Below, piece by piece: positions 9,380-19,408 of a stretch of DNA of 64,000 nucleotides. Made by a program: the position numbers and the translations under genes. The notes beneath the pieces are model-generated. The model made no database searches, was not told the origin of the DNA, and worked only from the letters and a program-made list of their open reading frames with translations. The stretch's first letter is position 1. The number at the start of each line of letters is the position of its first letter. The stretch is from an uncultured Prevotellaceae bacterium (GTDB lineage Bacteria; Bacteroidota; Bacteroidia; Bacteroidales; Bacteroidaceae), in the NCBI GenBank assembly GCA_902786665.1, contig CADADN010000003.1:145887-209886 (forward strand). The letters run 5' to 3'.

Positions 9380-11911
9380 TTATTCAAATGTTAACGACTC
9401 TTGGTCGGGGGATTTGTCTATCTTGATGGTGTCACCCTGACTGATTTCACCACCCAGGATCTTCTCGCATAAGCCGTCTTCAATGTAATTCTGGATGGCT
9501 CGCTTCAAGGGGCGGGCGCCGAATTGAACATCGTAGCCTTTCGTGGCGACAAACTCCTTGGCGGCATCGCTGAGCTCTATGTGGTAGCCCAATGCTTCCA
9601 CGCGCTTGAAGAGGCCCGACAACTCGATGTCGATAATCTTCTTGATGGCGGCCATGTCGAGCTGGTCGAAGGTGATGATCTCGTCAAGACGGTTCAGGAA
9701 TTCTGGAGCAAACTGCTTGCTAAGGCTCTTCTGGATGATGGACCGGGCGTGCTCCTTGTCGCTCTCGTTAAGGCTCAAGCCAAGAGTGCCGACGGAGTTG
9801 AAACCTACACCACGGCCAAACTCCTTGAGCTGGCGGGTGCCGGCGTTGGAGGTCATGATAATCACCGTGTTGCGGAAGTCCACCAAACGGCCGTTGCCAT
9901 CGGTGAGACGGCCTTCGTCGAGCACTTGTAGGAGAATGTTGAACACGTTGCCATGGGCCTTCTCTATCTCGTCAAGCAGGACGATGGAGTAGGGGTGGCG
10001 GCGCACCTTCTCTGTCAACTGGCCACCCTCCTCGTATCCGACGTATCCCGGAGGGGCACCAACAAGGCGGGAGACATTGAAACTCTCCGTGTATTCGCTC
10101 ATGTCAATGCGGATGAGGTCCTCAGCGCTGCCAAACATCTGCTCTGCCAATTTCTTGGCAAGGTAGGTTTTGCCCACACCTGTGGGACCCAGGAACATGA
10201 ACACACCGATGGGGTGATTGGGGTCTTTCAGACCCACACGGTTGCGCTGGATGGCTTTCACCATCTTGTCTATGGCGGCATCCTGGGCTATAACGGCTTT
10301 CTTCAATTCAGAACCCATGTTGCGGAGGCGAACGCCTTCTGCCTCGGCCATACGCTGAACGGGGACGCCACTCATCATCGAAACGACGTCGGCAACTTCG
10401 CTCTCGGTCACCGTCTCTCGCTGTCCGTCGTCACCGTTGTTCCATTCTTCGTTCATACGCAGCAACTCCTCTTCCAACTGCGTTTGCTGGTCGCGGTAAC
10501 GGGCGGCAAGTTCATAATTCTGGTTGGCAACGGCGTTGCGCTTCTTCACCTTGACCTCTTCTATCTCCTTTTCCTTCAAGGCGATGCCGGGAGGTATCTG
10601 GGCGTGCTGCAGATGAACACGAGCTCCCACTTCGTCCATGGCATCTATGGCCTTGTCGGGGAATGAACGGTCGGTGATGTATCGCTCGGTAAGACGCACA
10701 CAACAGGAGAGGGCATCCTCCGTGTAGTTCACATGGTGGTGCTGCTCGTAACGGTCGCGGATGTTCTGAAGAATCTGCAATGTCTCCTCGCTCGTCGTTG
10801 GCTCAACCATCACTTTCTGGAAACGGCGCTCCAAGGCTCCGTCTTTCTCGATACTGTTACGGTATTCATCCAACGTGGTGGCGCCGATGCACTGGATGGT
10901 GCCTCTGGCTAATGCCGGCTTGAGGATGTTGGCCGCGTCCATAGAACCTGGGGTCGAACCTGCTCCGATGATGGTGTGAACCTCGTCGATGAAGACGATG
11001 ATGTCGGGGCTTTGTTCCAATTCCTTGATAAGGGCCTTGATGCGTTCCTCGAATTGTCCGCGGTATTTTGTCCCTGCCACAACGGAGGTGAGGTCGAGGC
11101 TCACAAGGCGTTTGTTGAACAGTATGGGTGAGGTGCGATGCTTCACAATCATCTGGGCCAAACCTTCTACGATGGCACTCTTGCCCACACCGGGTTCACC
11201 TATCAGGATGGGGTTGTTCTTCTTGCGACGGCAGAGGATTTCCATAACCCTTTGCATCTCTTTCTCACGACCCACTACAGGGTCGAGCTTGCTCTCGGAA
11301 GCGGCTTGCGTCAAATCCACGGAAAAATTGTCGAGGACGGGCGTCGAACCGGCTGGCTTGCGCGTCTGGGTGGTTGTTCCTTGACGCTGACTGTCGGATG
11401 AGTTGCCCATGTCCATGGCCTCGTCGTCTTCTTCCATGTCGTCAGGAAGGTCGATGCCGTCTATCGAACGACCGGCCTTCTGCTGGAAATATTTCAATGT
11501 TTCCTCGTAGTCCATATTGTTCTCTTCCAATACCATCTTGGCCCCATTGTTCGACTTGTCGTGAAGGATGGCAAGCAGAAGATGCTGCACATCAACAGTT
11601 TCCGTGCGTTGCAAACGTGCTTCAAGCACTGCCAATTTCAAGATGTTGCTCGCTTGGTCGTCAAGGAGCAGTTCACGAGGATTGACAATGGCGGAACGGC
11701 TGCTTTTCCTGACACGGGTCTCCAAAGCGTCTTTCAACGTGGAGGCACTGATGGAAAAACGTTCCAACAAACGGGTGACGTCGCTCAGACGACCCCTGAG
11801 GATTCCCATCAGCAAATGTTCGGGACTTACACAATCACTGGCAAGACGGGTAGCTTCCTCACGGCTATAGGAGAGTATCTCGGATACTCGTGGTGAAAAC
11901 TGGCTTGTCAT
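9380..11911 (-). CDS. clpC: ClpC-type AAA+ unfoldase for Clp protease
   Basis: 843-residue HSP100 ATPase that unfolds proteins and feeds ClpP. An N-terminal Clp repeat domain (1-145) is followed by a Gln/Thr-rich linker, the first AAA+ module with Walker A GEPGVGKS (238-245) and VFIDEVHTIIGAG, a middle segment with a UVR-like motif (NYELAARYRDQQTQLEEEL), and the second module with GPTGVGKT and MSEYTESFNVSRLVG. The UVR motif, the short middle domain and the VGF loop (GRGVGFNS) favour ClpC over ClpB, and mean it probably docks on ClpP. clpP is not in the window. The ATG has AGAAAGG about 10 bp upstream. Confidence 0.93.
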   Translation of the reverse strand: MTSQFSPRVSEILSYSREEATRLASDCVSPEHLLMGILRGRLSDVTRLLERFSISASTLKDALETRVRKSSRSAIVNPRELLLDDQASNILKLAVLEARLQRTETVDVQHLLLAILHDKSNNGAKMVLEENNMDYEETLKYFQQKAGRSIDGIDLPDDMEEDDEAMDMGNSSDSQRQGTTTQTRKPAGSTPVLDNFSVDLTQAASESKLDPVVGREKEMQRVMEILCRRKKNNPILIGEPGVGKSAIVEGLAQMIVKHRTSPILFNKRLVSLDLTSVVAGTKYRGQFEERIKALIKELEQSPDIIVFIDEVHTIIGAGSTPGSMDAANILKPALARGTIQCIGATTLDEYRNSIEKDGALERRFQKVMVEPTTSEETLQILQNIRDRYEQHHHVNYTEDALSCCVRLTERYITDRSFPDKAIDAMDEVGARVHLQHAQIPPGIALKEKEIEEVKVKKRNAVANQNYELAARYRDQQTQLEEELLRMNEEWNNGDDGQRETVTESEVADVVSMMSGVPVQRMAEAEGVRLRNMGSELKKAVIAQDAAIDKMVKAIQRNRVGLKDPNHPIGVFMFLGPTGVGKTYLAKKLAEQMFGSAEDLIRIDMSEYTESFNVSRLVGAPPGYVGYEEGGQLTEKVRRHPYSIVLLDEIEKAHGNVFNILLQVLDEGRLTDGNGRLVDFRNTVIIMTSNAGTRQLKEFGRGVGFNSVGTLGLSLNESDKEHARSIIQKSLSKQFAPEFLNRLDEIITFDQLDMAAIKKIIDIELSGLFKRVEALGYHIELSDAAKEFVATKGYDVQFGARPLKRAIQNYIEDGLCEKILGGEISQGDTIKIDKSPDQESLTFE

Positions 11912-11975
11912 TTTCTTATACCTTTCTTCTTAATCAATTACAACCTCTAACTATCAAACACCGTGCCAAAATTGT

Positions 11976-12476
11976 TCAGCCAATGAATATTTTTTGATAT
12001 TCTTCTTCGAAATTCGGGGTGAAAAAGTCCTGGCCCATCAAACCCTTGATCTCTTCACGAGTGAAAAAACGACCGCCAGACAACTCGTCTGGGTTGGGGT
12101 GAATCTCACCATCGTATACCGTGGTGAAGACGTATACCAACTCGCGTTCACGTTTGCCATCAAAGATATAACGTGACAAAAAACGAGGCTCAAAGTCGGT
12201 GACACCCAGCTCTTCGCGCACCTCGCGAACCAATGCTTCCTCCACGCTTTCACCATAGTCTATGTGGCCGCCGGTGGCTGTGTCCCACTTGCCTGGCTGG
12301 ATATCCTTCCAATCGGGACGCTTCTGAAGATATAACTCTCCTTTATTATTAAAAAGGTGGAGATGAACCACGGGGTGAAGCACTTTCGTGCCATCATGGG
12401 CTTCGCTTCTCAGAATGCTGCCAAGCACGCGGCCTTCTTCGTCTACCTTGGGGAATCGTTCTTGTTGATTGTCCAT
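11976..12476 (-). CDS. Nudix hydrolase
   Basis: 166 residues with a complete Nudix box GHIDYGESVEEALVREVREELGV at about 68-90 (G, five residues, E, seven, REVREELG). The first 60 residues (LHPVVHLHLFNNKGELYLQKRP) match the IPP-isomerase-like Nudix branch to which E. coli YfcD belongs. The substrate is unknown. It lies 31 bp downstream of ispE, an isoprenoid enzyme, so an isoprenoid diphosphate is a possible substrate, but the Cys and Glu of true type I IPP isomerase were not identified. Cytoplasmic. Confidence 0.88.
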   Translation of the reverse strand: MDNQQERFPKVDEEGRVLGSILRSEAHDGTKVLHPVVHLHLFNNKGELYLQKRPDWKDIQPGKWDTATGGHIDYGESVEEALVREVREELGVTDFEPRFLSRYIFDGKRERELVYVFTTVYDGEIHPNPDELSGGRFFTREEIKGLMGQDFFTPNFEEEYQKIFIG

Positions 12477-12507
12477 ATTCTTATCGGAGGAATTAGGGTG
12501 GGCTTGC

Positions 12508-13350
12508 TTATTTCAGTTTCAATACTTCTGTGAAGCAGTTGGGGAAATGCTGGTCGATGGGGAAGGGGTTCTCCTTGAAGATGCCGAACACGCAACTGCC
12601 ACTGCCGCTCATTTGGGAATAGACGGCTCCAAGGTCGTAGAACTTCTCCTTCAACGCACCAATGGAAGGATGGAGGGAGAAGATGGACTGCTCGAAGTCG
12701 TTGGTCAATTCATAGCGCCATGTCTCAATGGGTTGCCTGACGATGTCACGGCAGCATTTCAAAGGCTGGCGAGGCGTGATCTTGGAAAAGGCGTCACGAG
12801 TGGATACGGCGATGGAAGGCTTGGCTAGGGCAAGGTAGTATCCTTCAAGGTTGCCGTATTCATCGTCGGCGGGCTCGAGGATTTCTCCAATTCCTTGAGC
12901 GTAGGCTGTCTCGGAGGTGATGAAGAAGGCACAGTCGGCACCAAGGCGGACGGCATAACGTTCCATCTCGGATATGCCCATGTTGAGATGGAACTCCTCA
13001 TCGAGAAGTCTGATCATATGGGCTGCGTCGCTAGAACCACCACCAAGACCGGCCTGGGAGGGGATGCGCTTGTAGAGATGGGCGTGGACGCGCGGGAGAC
13101 GGAAGTCTTTAGCTATCAAGTTGTATGCCTTCACAACAAGGTTGCTGTCATCATCCCCTTCGATGTCCATGCCGGTGACTTTTATGTCGCATGGCTTGTC
13201 GCTGGGGAAGTCATGGTCCATCTTGTGCACGCTGAGAACGTCGCACAAGGGGATGGGATAGAACACCGTTTCAAGATTGTGGTAACCATCTGAGCGACGG
13301 GACACGATGTTCAAGCCTAAGTTGATCTTTGCACAAGGGAAAATGGTCAT
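12508..13350 (-). CDS. ispE: 4-diphosphocytidyl-2-C-methyl-D-erythritol kinase
   Basis: GHMP kinase of the MEP isoprenoid pathway; phosphorylates CDP-ME. CAKINLGL at the N-terminus and the ATP loop PSQAGLGGGSSDAA identify it. About 280 residues, the usual length. The ATG at 13350 is chosen because it gives the standard MTIFPCAKINLGL start and lies about 20 bases after the transcription start predicted from the promoter at 13378-13409; the upstream ATG at 13365 would be almost leaderless. First gene of the ispE-Nudix-clpC run. Confidence 0.93.
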   Translation of the reverse strand: MTIFPCAKINLGLNIVSRRSDGYHNLETVFYPIPLCDVLSVHKMDHDFPSDKPCDIKVTGMDIEGDDDSNLVVKAYNLIAKDFRLPRVHAHLYKRIPSQAGLGGGSSDAAHMIRLLDEEFHLNMGISEMERYAVRLGADCAFFITSETAYAQGIGEILEPADDEYGNLEGYYLALAKPSIAVSTRDAFSKITPRQPLKCCRDIVRQPIETWRYELTNDFEQSIFSLHPSIGALKEKFYDLGAVYSQMSGSGSCVFGIFKENPFPIDQHFPNCFTEVLKLK

Positions 13351-13377
13351 AGTGGATGATTGCATTGGTTCATGTTA

Positions 13378-13409
13378 CAAAAGTAGCACCTTTTTTCCAT
13401 TCAACCAAA
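13378..13409 (-). promoter_or_regulatory. Promoter of ispE
   Basis: On the minus strand TTTG (13406-13409), 20 bp, TACTTTTG (13378-13385). Full consensus, and it decides the ispE start. Confidence 0.75.
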
Positions 13410-13705
13410 TTTTGAGGGATGGAATAATAGGCCTTGGAGGATTATCAAGGGGATGGTGGCTTCCTGGGGATGGCAAGAATCCCGATATTTTTTCGTTCAA
13501 TGTCTCTGCTTTCATCTTCTAACGTGGATGGTTGGGATATGCATGGTGGGTATGTTGTTATGCTCAATGTTGATATGACGCCTTGGTCGTTTGCTTTTAT
13601 ATATTGGTCTGGCCATGCATTTCTATCATCTTTCATCTGTTTCCATCTCTCAGGCACGGATACAATGTAAAATATTCTAAATTTATATCCTTATTAACCT
13701 CATCT
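13410..13705. other. Divergent spacer without a gene
   Basis: Nearly 300 bp between the ispE promoter and the promoter of the outer-membrane protein. Short open frames exist on both strands but lack plausible composition or starts; nothing else was seen. Confidence 0.5.
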
Positions 13706-13737
13706 TTTGCATATTTCAAAAAAAAATGCCACCTTTG
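13706..13737 (+). promoter_or_regulatory. Promoter of the outer-membrane protein run
   Basis: TTTG at 13706-13709, 20 bp, then CACCTTTG at 13730-13737. The -7 box departs from TAnnTTTG in one base. Confidence 0.6.
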
Positions 13738-13812
13738 CAGAAATTTTCATAGCTGTCGGGTAGCCGCAATGATTGGATGTGGAGGAAGACAGCTAAAAAG
13801 TCTCTATCAGAA

Positions 13813-15105
13813 ATGAAAAAATCTTTGATTTTCGCACTTCTCTTCGCGGGCTCTATCGGAAGCTATGCACAGAGTGGTACCAATTCACCATACAGCCAGT
13901 TTGGATTTGGAGCGCAAGCAGAGCAAACTAGTGGATTCAACAGAGGTATGAATGGACTTGGACTGGGATTCAGGGATGGGAAACAAATCAATTTCCTCAA
14001 CCCGGCATCTTATGCGGCCATGGATTCGCTCACATTCATCTTCGACGTGGGAATTTCTGGACAAGTAACCAATTTCGAGGAAAATGGAAAGAGAGTGAAT
14101 GCCAGAAATGCCAATTTCGAATATGCTGTCGCTGGATTCAGGGCTTTCAAGCATCTAGGAGTCAGTTTCGGAATACTGCCCTACACCAATGTGGGGTATT
14201 CGTATGCCAGTACCAACGATGTGGGTGACGCAAGCAACACCAAATATACCAATACCTATTCTGGGTCGGGAGGCATACACCAGGCTTATCTTGGATTTGG
14301 TTGGGAACCATTCAAAGGCTTTGCACTGGGTGTCAATGGAGCTTATCTCTGGGGAGATTACGACCGCTCAATCGTCAATAGTTATAGTGACAACGCTGTG
14401 AACACGTTGTCGAAGTTCTATACCGCTGAAATCACCAGCTACAAAGTGGACTTTGGTGCACAAGTCACCATTCCTTTCTCAAAGAAAACCACAATGACGA
14501 TGGGTGTGGATTATGGTATGGGACATCAACTTGGAACCGACCCTGAGTGCAAGGTCATCTCAAACAACGCCCAAACAGGAGTGGCCGACACCGTGGCTTT
14601 CGTCGTGAATGACGGGTTGAAGCTGCCCACGGTCATCAGTGGAGGTGTCATGCTCAATTTCAACAACAGACTGAAGGTGGGTGCTGACTACCAATTGCAG
14701 AAATGGGCAGAGGTGGGATTCCCGGAATATGTGCAAACCAACGGAAAGGCATCCTATGGCATCAAGGAGGACTATTTCGATGACAGACACAAAGTGACAT
14801 TGGGTGGAGAGTACTGCAAGAATCCTAACGCGAGAGGATTTTTCCAACGAATCAAATACAGGGTGGGAGCTTCGTATGCTACACCTTATTTAAATATTAA
14901 TGGAAAAGAGGGACCAAAGGAAATCAGTGTCAGCGCAGGTTTGGGAATACCCATCACAAATGTATGGAACAACCGCTCGACTCTTAATATCAGCGGCCAA
15001 TGGGTGAGGATGGCGGCTGATGGATTGCTTAAGGAAAACTCTTTCAGAATCAACTTGGGCATTACATTCAATGAAAGGTGGTTCATGAAATGGAAGGTCG
15101 ACTGA
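13813..15105 (+). CDS. Outer-membrane beta-barrel protein (FadL/OmpP1-like)
   Basis: 430 residues with signal peptide MKKSLIFALLFAGSIGSYAQ, then the NSPYSQFGFGAQ motif that opens many Bacteroidota barrel proteins of the FadL/OmpP1 group. The rest alternates polar and hydrophobic residues with frequent Gly and aromatic girdle residues, and ends in FNERWFMKWKVD. A transport role for hydrophobic molecules is known for FadL but not shown here. The ATG at 13813 is preferred to 13777 because it begins the signal peptide. lptC follows after 4 bp, so the barrel and LPS-export gene share a message. Confidence 0.8.
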   Translation: MKKSLIFALLFAGSIGSYAQSGTNSPYSQFGFGAQAEQTSGFNRGMNGLGLGFRDGKQINFLNPASYAAMDSLTFIFDVGISGQVTNFEENGKRVNARNANFEYAVAGFRAFKHLGVSFGILPYTNVGYSYASTNDVGDASNTKYTNTYSGSGGIHQAYLGFGWEPFKGFALGVNGAYLWGDYDRSIVNSYSDNAVNTLSKFYTAEITSYKVDFGAQVTIPFSKKTTMTMGVDYGMGHQLGTDPECKVISNNAQTGVADTVAFVVNDGLKLPTVISGGVMLNFNNRLKVGADYQLQKWAEVGFPEYVQTNGKASYGIKEDYFDDRHKVTLGGEYCKNPNARGFFQRIKYRVGASYATPYLNINGKEGPKEISVSAGLGIPITNVWNNRSTLNISGQWVRMAADGLLKENSFRINLGITFNERWFMKWKVD

Positions 15106-15109
15106 GAAC

Positions 15110-15757
15110 ATGAGACACCATGCCCTTTTATACGTCACATTGTTGGCTATCATGCTTATGGCATGCAGCGAGGAGCACGAACATATCGCACCTGCCATTT
15201 ATCCACGCGATTCCGTGGCGGTGATGACTTCCTATGGTGTCAATACGCTCATTTCCGACTCGGGAGTGGTCAAATATAGAATCGTAACCGAAAAATGGGA
15301 GGTCAACCAAAACAAGAAACCATCCAAGTGGGCGTTTGAAAAGGGGCTCTTGCTTGAGCAATTCGATTTGGCTATGCACGTACATTCCTATATTCAATGC
15401 GACACGGCATATTATTACGATACGGAAAGGCTTTGGGAGTTGAGAGGAAGAGTGAGAATACTTACTAAAAACGGGGTTAGGTTCACCAGTGAGGAACTCT
15501 TCTGGGATGAAAAGGTGAAAGAGTTTTACTCCAACAAGTTCTCTCATGTTATCACCCCTGATAAGGAATTGAAAGGAAACAGGTTCAGAAGTGATGACAA
15601 GATGAACAAATACAGTGTCAAGTACACTCAAGGATATTTTGATAGAAATGATTTCGGTGACTCGCCGAGAAGCCATATGACAAAAGCAGAGGCCGACTCT
15701 GCCAAGAACCAGGGAAGGGGGCAGGCATCTCCCAGACGCATCAACAAAAACAATTAG
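15110..15757 (+). CDS. lptC: LPS export protein LptC (lipoprotein form)
   Basis: 215 residues. The lipobox LMAC (Cys near residue 19) anchors it to the inner membrane, replacing the single helix of E. coli LptC. The core (TDLISDSGVVKYRI-like start, then RLWELRGRVRILTKNGVRFTSEELFWDEK) is the repeated beta-jellyroll of LptC/OstA proteins that bridges LPS from LptBFG to LptA. The C-terminal 30 residues are charged and low in structure. It sits between the barrel protein and the CNNM protein with 4-bp and 1-bp gaps. Confidence 0.88.
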   Translation: MRHHALLYVTLLAIMLMACSEEHEHIAPAIYPRDSVAVMTSYGVNTLISDSGVVKYRIVTEKWEVNQNKKPSKWAFEKGLLLEQFDLAMHVHSYIQCDTAYYYDTERLWELRGRVRILTKNGVRFTSEELFWDEKVKEFYSNKFSHVITPDKELKGNRFRSDDKMNKYSVKYTQGYFDRNDFGDSPRSHMTKAEADSAKNQGRGQASPRRINKNN

Positions 15758-15758
15758 C

Positions 15759-17018
15759 ATGAGTATCGCAGTAGTCATTGGCATCATTGTCACTATGGTG
15801 TTCTCCGCTTTCTTCTCGGGGATGGAAATCGCTTTCGTCTCAAGCAACAGAATGCTGGCGGAGATGGACAAGGATAAAAACGGATTCTCACAAAAGTGCA
15901 TCTCTTTCTTCTACAAGCATCCAAACAATTTCGTCAGCACCATGCTCGTGGGAAACAACATCGCACTTGTTGTATATGGTATCCTTATAGCGAAACTCTT
16001 TGATGCTACATTGTTCAAAGGCATGTCGCCGGGATTCACCGTGCCGGCAGACACCATACTCTCCACCCTCATTGTGCTTTTCACTGGCGAGTTCCTGCCT
16101 AAAACGCTTTTCAAAAACCTGCCAAACAAACTGCTCACTTTCTTCGCCATACCTGCATTCCTCTGCTATGTCATACTATGGCCGGTTTCCAGATTCGCCA
16201 CTTTCATTGCAAGAGGATTGCTAAGAGTGGTGGGGGTGAAAATGCACAAGGAAAATGACGAGGGGGCTTTCACCAAGGTGGACCTCGATTACCTGTTGCA
16301 GACTACCATTGAAAACGCTACTGATGAAAACGACATCAACGAAGAGGTCAAAATCTTCCAAAATGCTCTCGACTTCTCTGAGACAAGGGTCAGGGATTGC
16401 ATGGTGCCAAGAACTGAAATCGACGCTGTGCCGGAAGATTGCAACGCTGCACAACTCAATCAGAAATTCATCGAAAGTGGCCACTCCAAAATCATTGTTT
16501 ATAAAGGGGACATCGACCATATCGTTGGATATATTCACTCTTCTGAGATGTTCAGAAAACCTGATGATTGGAGAGACGACATCAGAAGCATGCCTTTCGT
16601 GCCGGAAACCATGTCGGCACAGAAAATGATGCAAATCTTCCTCCAACAGAAAAAAAGCCTCGGAGTGGTGATTGATGAGTTTGGTGGTACGAGCGGAATA
16701 GTGTCGCTTGAGGATATCGTAGAGGAAATCTTCGGAGACATAGAGGACGAACACGACAACTCCAATTACATCGCTAAGAAAGTGGGAGAGGGGGAATACT
16801 TGCTCTCTGCCAGACTTGAAATTGACAAAGTCAACGAAATGTTCCAACTACAACTACCGGAAAGTGATGATTATATGACAATAGGAGGACTCATCCTCCA
16901 CTATTACCAAAGTTTCCCAAAACTCAATGAAATCGTAAAAATTGGCAACTTTCAGTTCAAAATCATCAAGAATACAATGACTAAAATCGAACTCGTGAAA
17001 TTATTTGTAGCACAATAA
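15759..17018 (+). CDS. CNNM/CorC-type membrane protein (DUF21, CBS pair, CorC_HlyC)
   Basis: 419 residues: a DUF21 domain with three to four helices (FSAFFSGMEIAFVSSNR at about 15-31), a CBS pair from about 200 (RDCMVPRTEIDAVPED...), with GTSGIVSLEDIVEEIFGDIEDEHD closing the second CBS, and a C-terminal CorC_HlyC domain. Relatives move Mg2+ or other divalent ions, and GldE is a gliding-related paralogue in Bacteroidota. Inner membrane. It starts one base after the lptC stop, so both belong to one operon. Confidence 0.88.
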   Translation: MSIAVVIGIIVTMVFSAFFSGMEIAFVSSNRMLAEMDKDKNGFSQKCISFFYKHPNNFVSTMLVGNNIALVVYGILIAKLFDATLFKGMSPGFTVPADTILSTLIVLFTGEFLPKTLFKNLPNKLLTFFAIPAFLCYVILWPVSRFATFIARGLLRVVGVKMHKENDEGAFTKVDLDYLLQTTIENATDENDINEEVKIFQNALDFSETRVRDCMVPRTEIDAVPEDCNAAQLNQKFIESGHSKIIVYKGDIDHIVGYIHSSEMFRKPDDWRDDIRSMPFVPETMSAQKMMQIFLQQKKSLGVVIDEFGGTSGIVSLEDIVEEIFGDIEDEHDNSNYIAKKVGEGEYLLSARLEIDKVNEMFQLQLPESDDYMTIGGLILHYYQSFPKLNEIVKIGNFQFKIIKNTMTKIELVKLFVAQ

Positions 17019-17062
17019 GCCATTTTTCACCCCAAAAATTGTGCCGTTTCCCAATTTATTAG

Positions 17063-17070
17063 TAATTTTG
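17063..17070 (+). promoter_or_regulatory. Promoter -7 box of the foldase gene
   Basis: TAATTTTG about 104 bp before the ATG at 17174. A weak ATTG at 17038-17041 could be the -33 element with a 21-bp spacer. Confidence 0.45.
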
Positions 17071-17173
17071 TGCGCATTTTGGAAAAATACGCCTTTTAGC
17101 TCGTGAAAACGACAATTTCGGCACTTCCTGATGACATATTAATAGAAGACAAACATTTAACATAATTAAAGTA

Positions 17174-19321
17174 ATGGCAGCAATAGGAAAAATTAGAAGC
17201 TGGGGACCAATCCTTATCATTATCATTGGATTGGCTCTATTTGGTTTTATCGCCGGAGACATGTTCCGCTCATGTGAAACAACAGGTAGAATGAGCAGTA
17301 ATAGAGCAGGACAAATCTTAGGGGAAAACATCAATGCACAAGACTATCAGGAATATCAAACTGAGTTCGTCGAATGCTCCAAAATGGACCCGCAGTTCCA
17401 GCAAAGGAGTGAGGATGATCTGAGACAGATAGCTTGGCAACAATTCGTACAAAACAAAATCACGGAAAACGAGGCTTCAAAACTTGGTATTACAGTCACC
17501 AATGATGAAGTTAAGGAACTTATGGCGAAGGGCAGTCCATTCTTGAGCAGTTTGGCTCAAATGACTGGATTCGTCAATGAGCAAACCAATATGTTTGACA
17601 AGTCTAAATATGACCAATTCATTGATAATTATAACAAGAATAAGTCGAATCCGCAAATGGCGGAGTACATGGACAAAATGTACAAATTCTTGGAATTCGA
17701 AGTGAATCAATTTAAACACCAACTCTTGCAATACAAATATCAAACTCTGTTGATGAATGCCGTGCTTTCCAATCCCGTGGAAGCAAAGTTCGCTTATGAG
17801 GCAGAAAAACAAGAGAGTGACATTCAACTTGCTTATTTGGATTACAAAAGCGTCAACGACAAAGAAATCAAAGTCGACGACGAAGACCTCAAGGCCAAAT
17901 ACAATGAGTTGAAGGAGTCTTTCAAAACCCCAGAAGAAATGAGGACCGCCAAATACATCCTCGTCAAAAAAGAGGCTTCACAAGCCGATAGGGATGAAAT
18001 CAACAAGGATTTGCTCAAGTGTGTTGACAAGTTGAAGGAAGGTGCCGACCCTGAAAAAGTCCTTAGGGAAGGAAGGTCTGACGTGTCTTATAGTGGAGTG
18101 CCGGTGACTAAGAAGGTCTTCAATCCCGACATTGCCAGCAAAATCGACTCCATGGCTGTCGGAGAGGTCGTGGGACCAATCGAAAGCAAGATGGATAATT
18201 CTCTCAATGTTGTCAAGCTCATCGCAAAGACCTCATTGCCTGACTCCGTCGAATTCCGCAGCATACCTGTGACGGGAGATGATGCCACCACTACAACCAA
18301 GGCCGACAGCATTATCAAGGCTCTTAATGCGGGAGGTGACTTCGAGGCCATTGCTAAAAACTATGGAGCAACAGGGCAAAAGAATTGGTTCACCTCTGCT
18401 AGTTATGAAAGGGCTGCAAGCATAAGTAAAGATGAAGCCTTGGTCATCAACGAACTCAACAACATGGGAGTCAATGAGCTGAAAGTCATTCCACAGGCAC
18501 AAGCCAAGATCATCGTGCAGGTTACCGACAGAAAGGCTATGACAACAAAGTATGATGTGGCCATTGTCAAGCGTGAAATACGTTACTCCCAAGCTACTTC
18601 CGATGGTATAACCAACAAGTTCAACCAGTTTGTTGCTGGACACAAAACATTGGAGGCTATGGAGAAGGATGCTAAATCTGCAGGTTACCAAGTGCTCGAG
18701 GCTAATAATATCCTCACTAGCCAGGGACTCGTTTCTGGCATCCCCAATTCAAGAGACGCACTCAAGTGGGTGTTCGAGGCTGACGTAAAGGATGTGTCTG
18801 AAGTTTTCAACTGTGGTGCAAACCGTGACGAACTACTTGTTATGGTTCTCACACGCATTGACCCCAAAGGATATATGACATTGGACAACCCCGATGTGAA
18901 GGAGCGCGTAAGAAATGAAGTCATCAAAGATAAGAAAGCTGAATTGCTCATCGCCAAGCTCAAGGATGTGAAAAGCATTGAGGCTGCTAAAGCAAAGGGA
19001 GCAAAGGTCTTAGAAGACGGAGTGAAGCAAATCACTTTCGCATCACCGGTTACTATTTCTGAATTGAATGCCAGCGAGTCGGCTCTCAGTGGAGCTGTGG
19101 CTGCTACTGCTAAAGGCAAGTTCTCTGCTAAACCTGTCAAGGGTGACAACGCTGTATATGTATTCTTGGTGGAAGATAAGAGAACACTTGAAGGAGAATA
19201 CAAAGCAGAAGATTATATGCAGAAGATGATTCAGGCAAACTCACAGATGATCTATCAAGTATCTGGAATGGATCTCTACTACAATGCTGAGATAAAAGAC
19301 AACAGATACCTCTTCTTCTAA
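17174..19321 (+). CDS. PpiD/SurA-like membrane-anchored peptidyl-prolyl isomerase
   Basis: 715 residues. One N-terminal helix (WGPILIIIIGLALFGFIAGDMF, 10-31) anchors the protein to the inner membrane, then a SurA_N-type helical domain, and at about 255-365 a parvulin-like domain (MRTAKYILVKKEA ... DPEKVLREGRSDVSYSG ... SKIDSMAVGEVVGPIES) with a second rotamase-like stretch behind it. This is the usual foldase for outer-membrane proteins, in keeping with the barrel and lptC genes upstream. The catalytic pocket residues were not checked one by one. The strong hairpin after the stop ends the message. Confidence 0.9.
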   Translation: MAAIGKIRSWGPILIIIIGLALFGFIAGDMFRSCETTGRMSSNRAGQILGENINAQDYQEYQTEFVECSKMDPQFQQRSEDDLRQIAWQQFVQNKITENEASKLGITVTNDEVKELMAKGSPFLSSLAQMTGFVNEQTNMFDKSKYDQFIDNYNKNKSNPQMAEYMDKMYKFLEFEVNQFKHQLLQYKYQTLLMNAVLSNPVEAKFAYEAEKQESDIQLAYLDYKSVNDKEIKVDDEDLKAKYNELKESFKTPEEMRTAKYILVKKEASQADRDEINKDLLKCVDKLKEGADPEKVLREGRSDVSYSGVPVTKKVFNPDIASKIDSMAVGEVVGPIESKMDNSLNVVKLIAKTSLPDSVEFRSIPVTGDDATTTTKADSIIKALNAGGDFEAIAKNYGATGQKNWFTSASYERAASISKDEALVINELNNMGVNELKVIPQAQAKIIVQVTDRKAMTTKYDVAIVKREIRYSQATSDGITNKFNQFVAGHKTLEAMEKDAKSAGYQVLEANNILTSQGLVSGIPNSRDALKWVFEADVKDVSEVFNCGANRDELLVMVLTRIDPKGYMTLDNPDVKERVRNEVIKDKKAELLIAKLKDVKSIEAAKAKGAKVLEDGVKQITFASPVTISELNASESALSGAVAATAKGKFSAKPVKGDNAVYVFLVEDKRTLEGEYKAEDYMQKMIQANSQMIYQVSGMDLYYNAEIKDNRYLFF

Positions 19322-19339
19322 AATCATTTCACATAGGAG

Positions 19340-19375
19340 AAAAAGAGGGCTTCCCCATCAGGAAACCCTCTTTTT
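19340..19375 (+). terminator. Intrinsic terminator after the foldase gene
   Basis: A 10-bp stem AAAAAGAGGG/CCCTCTTTTT with an inner TTCC/GGAA extension and a 6-base loop; the T tract is the end of the stem. Confidence 0.85.
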
Positions 19376-19408
19376 CGTAAAAAATCTGTAACAAGCAATC
19401 ACTACAAA

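Noticed and set aside
13434-13670. Frames between ispE and the outer-membrane gene
   Set aside because: Aromatic-rich chance frames on both strands with no conserved feature.
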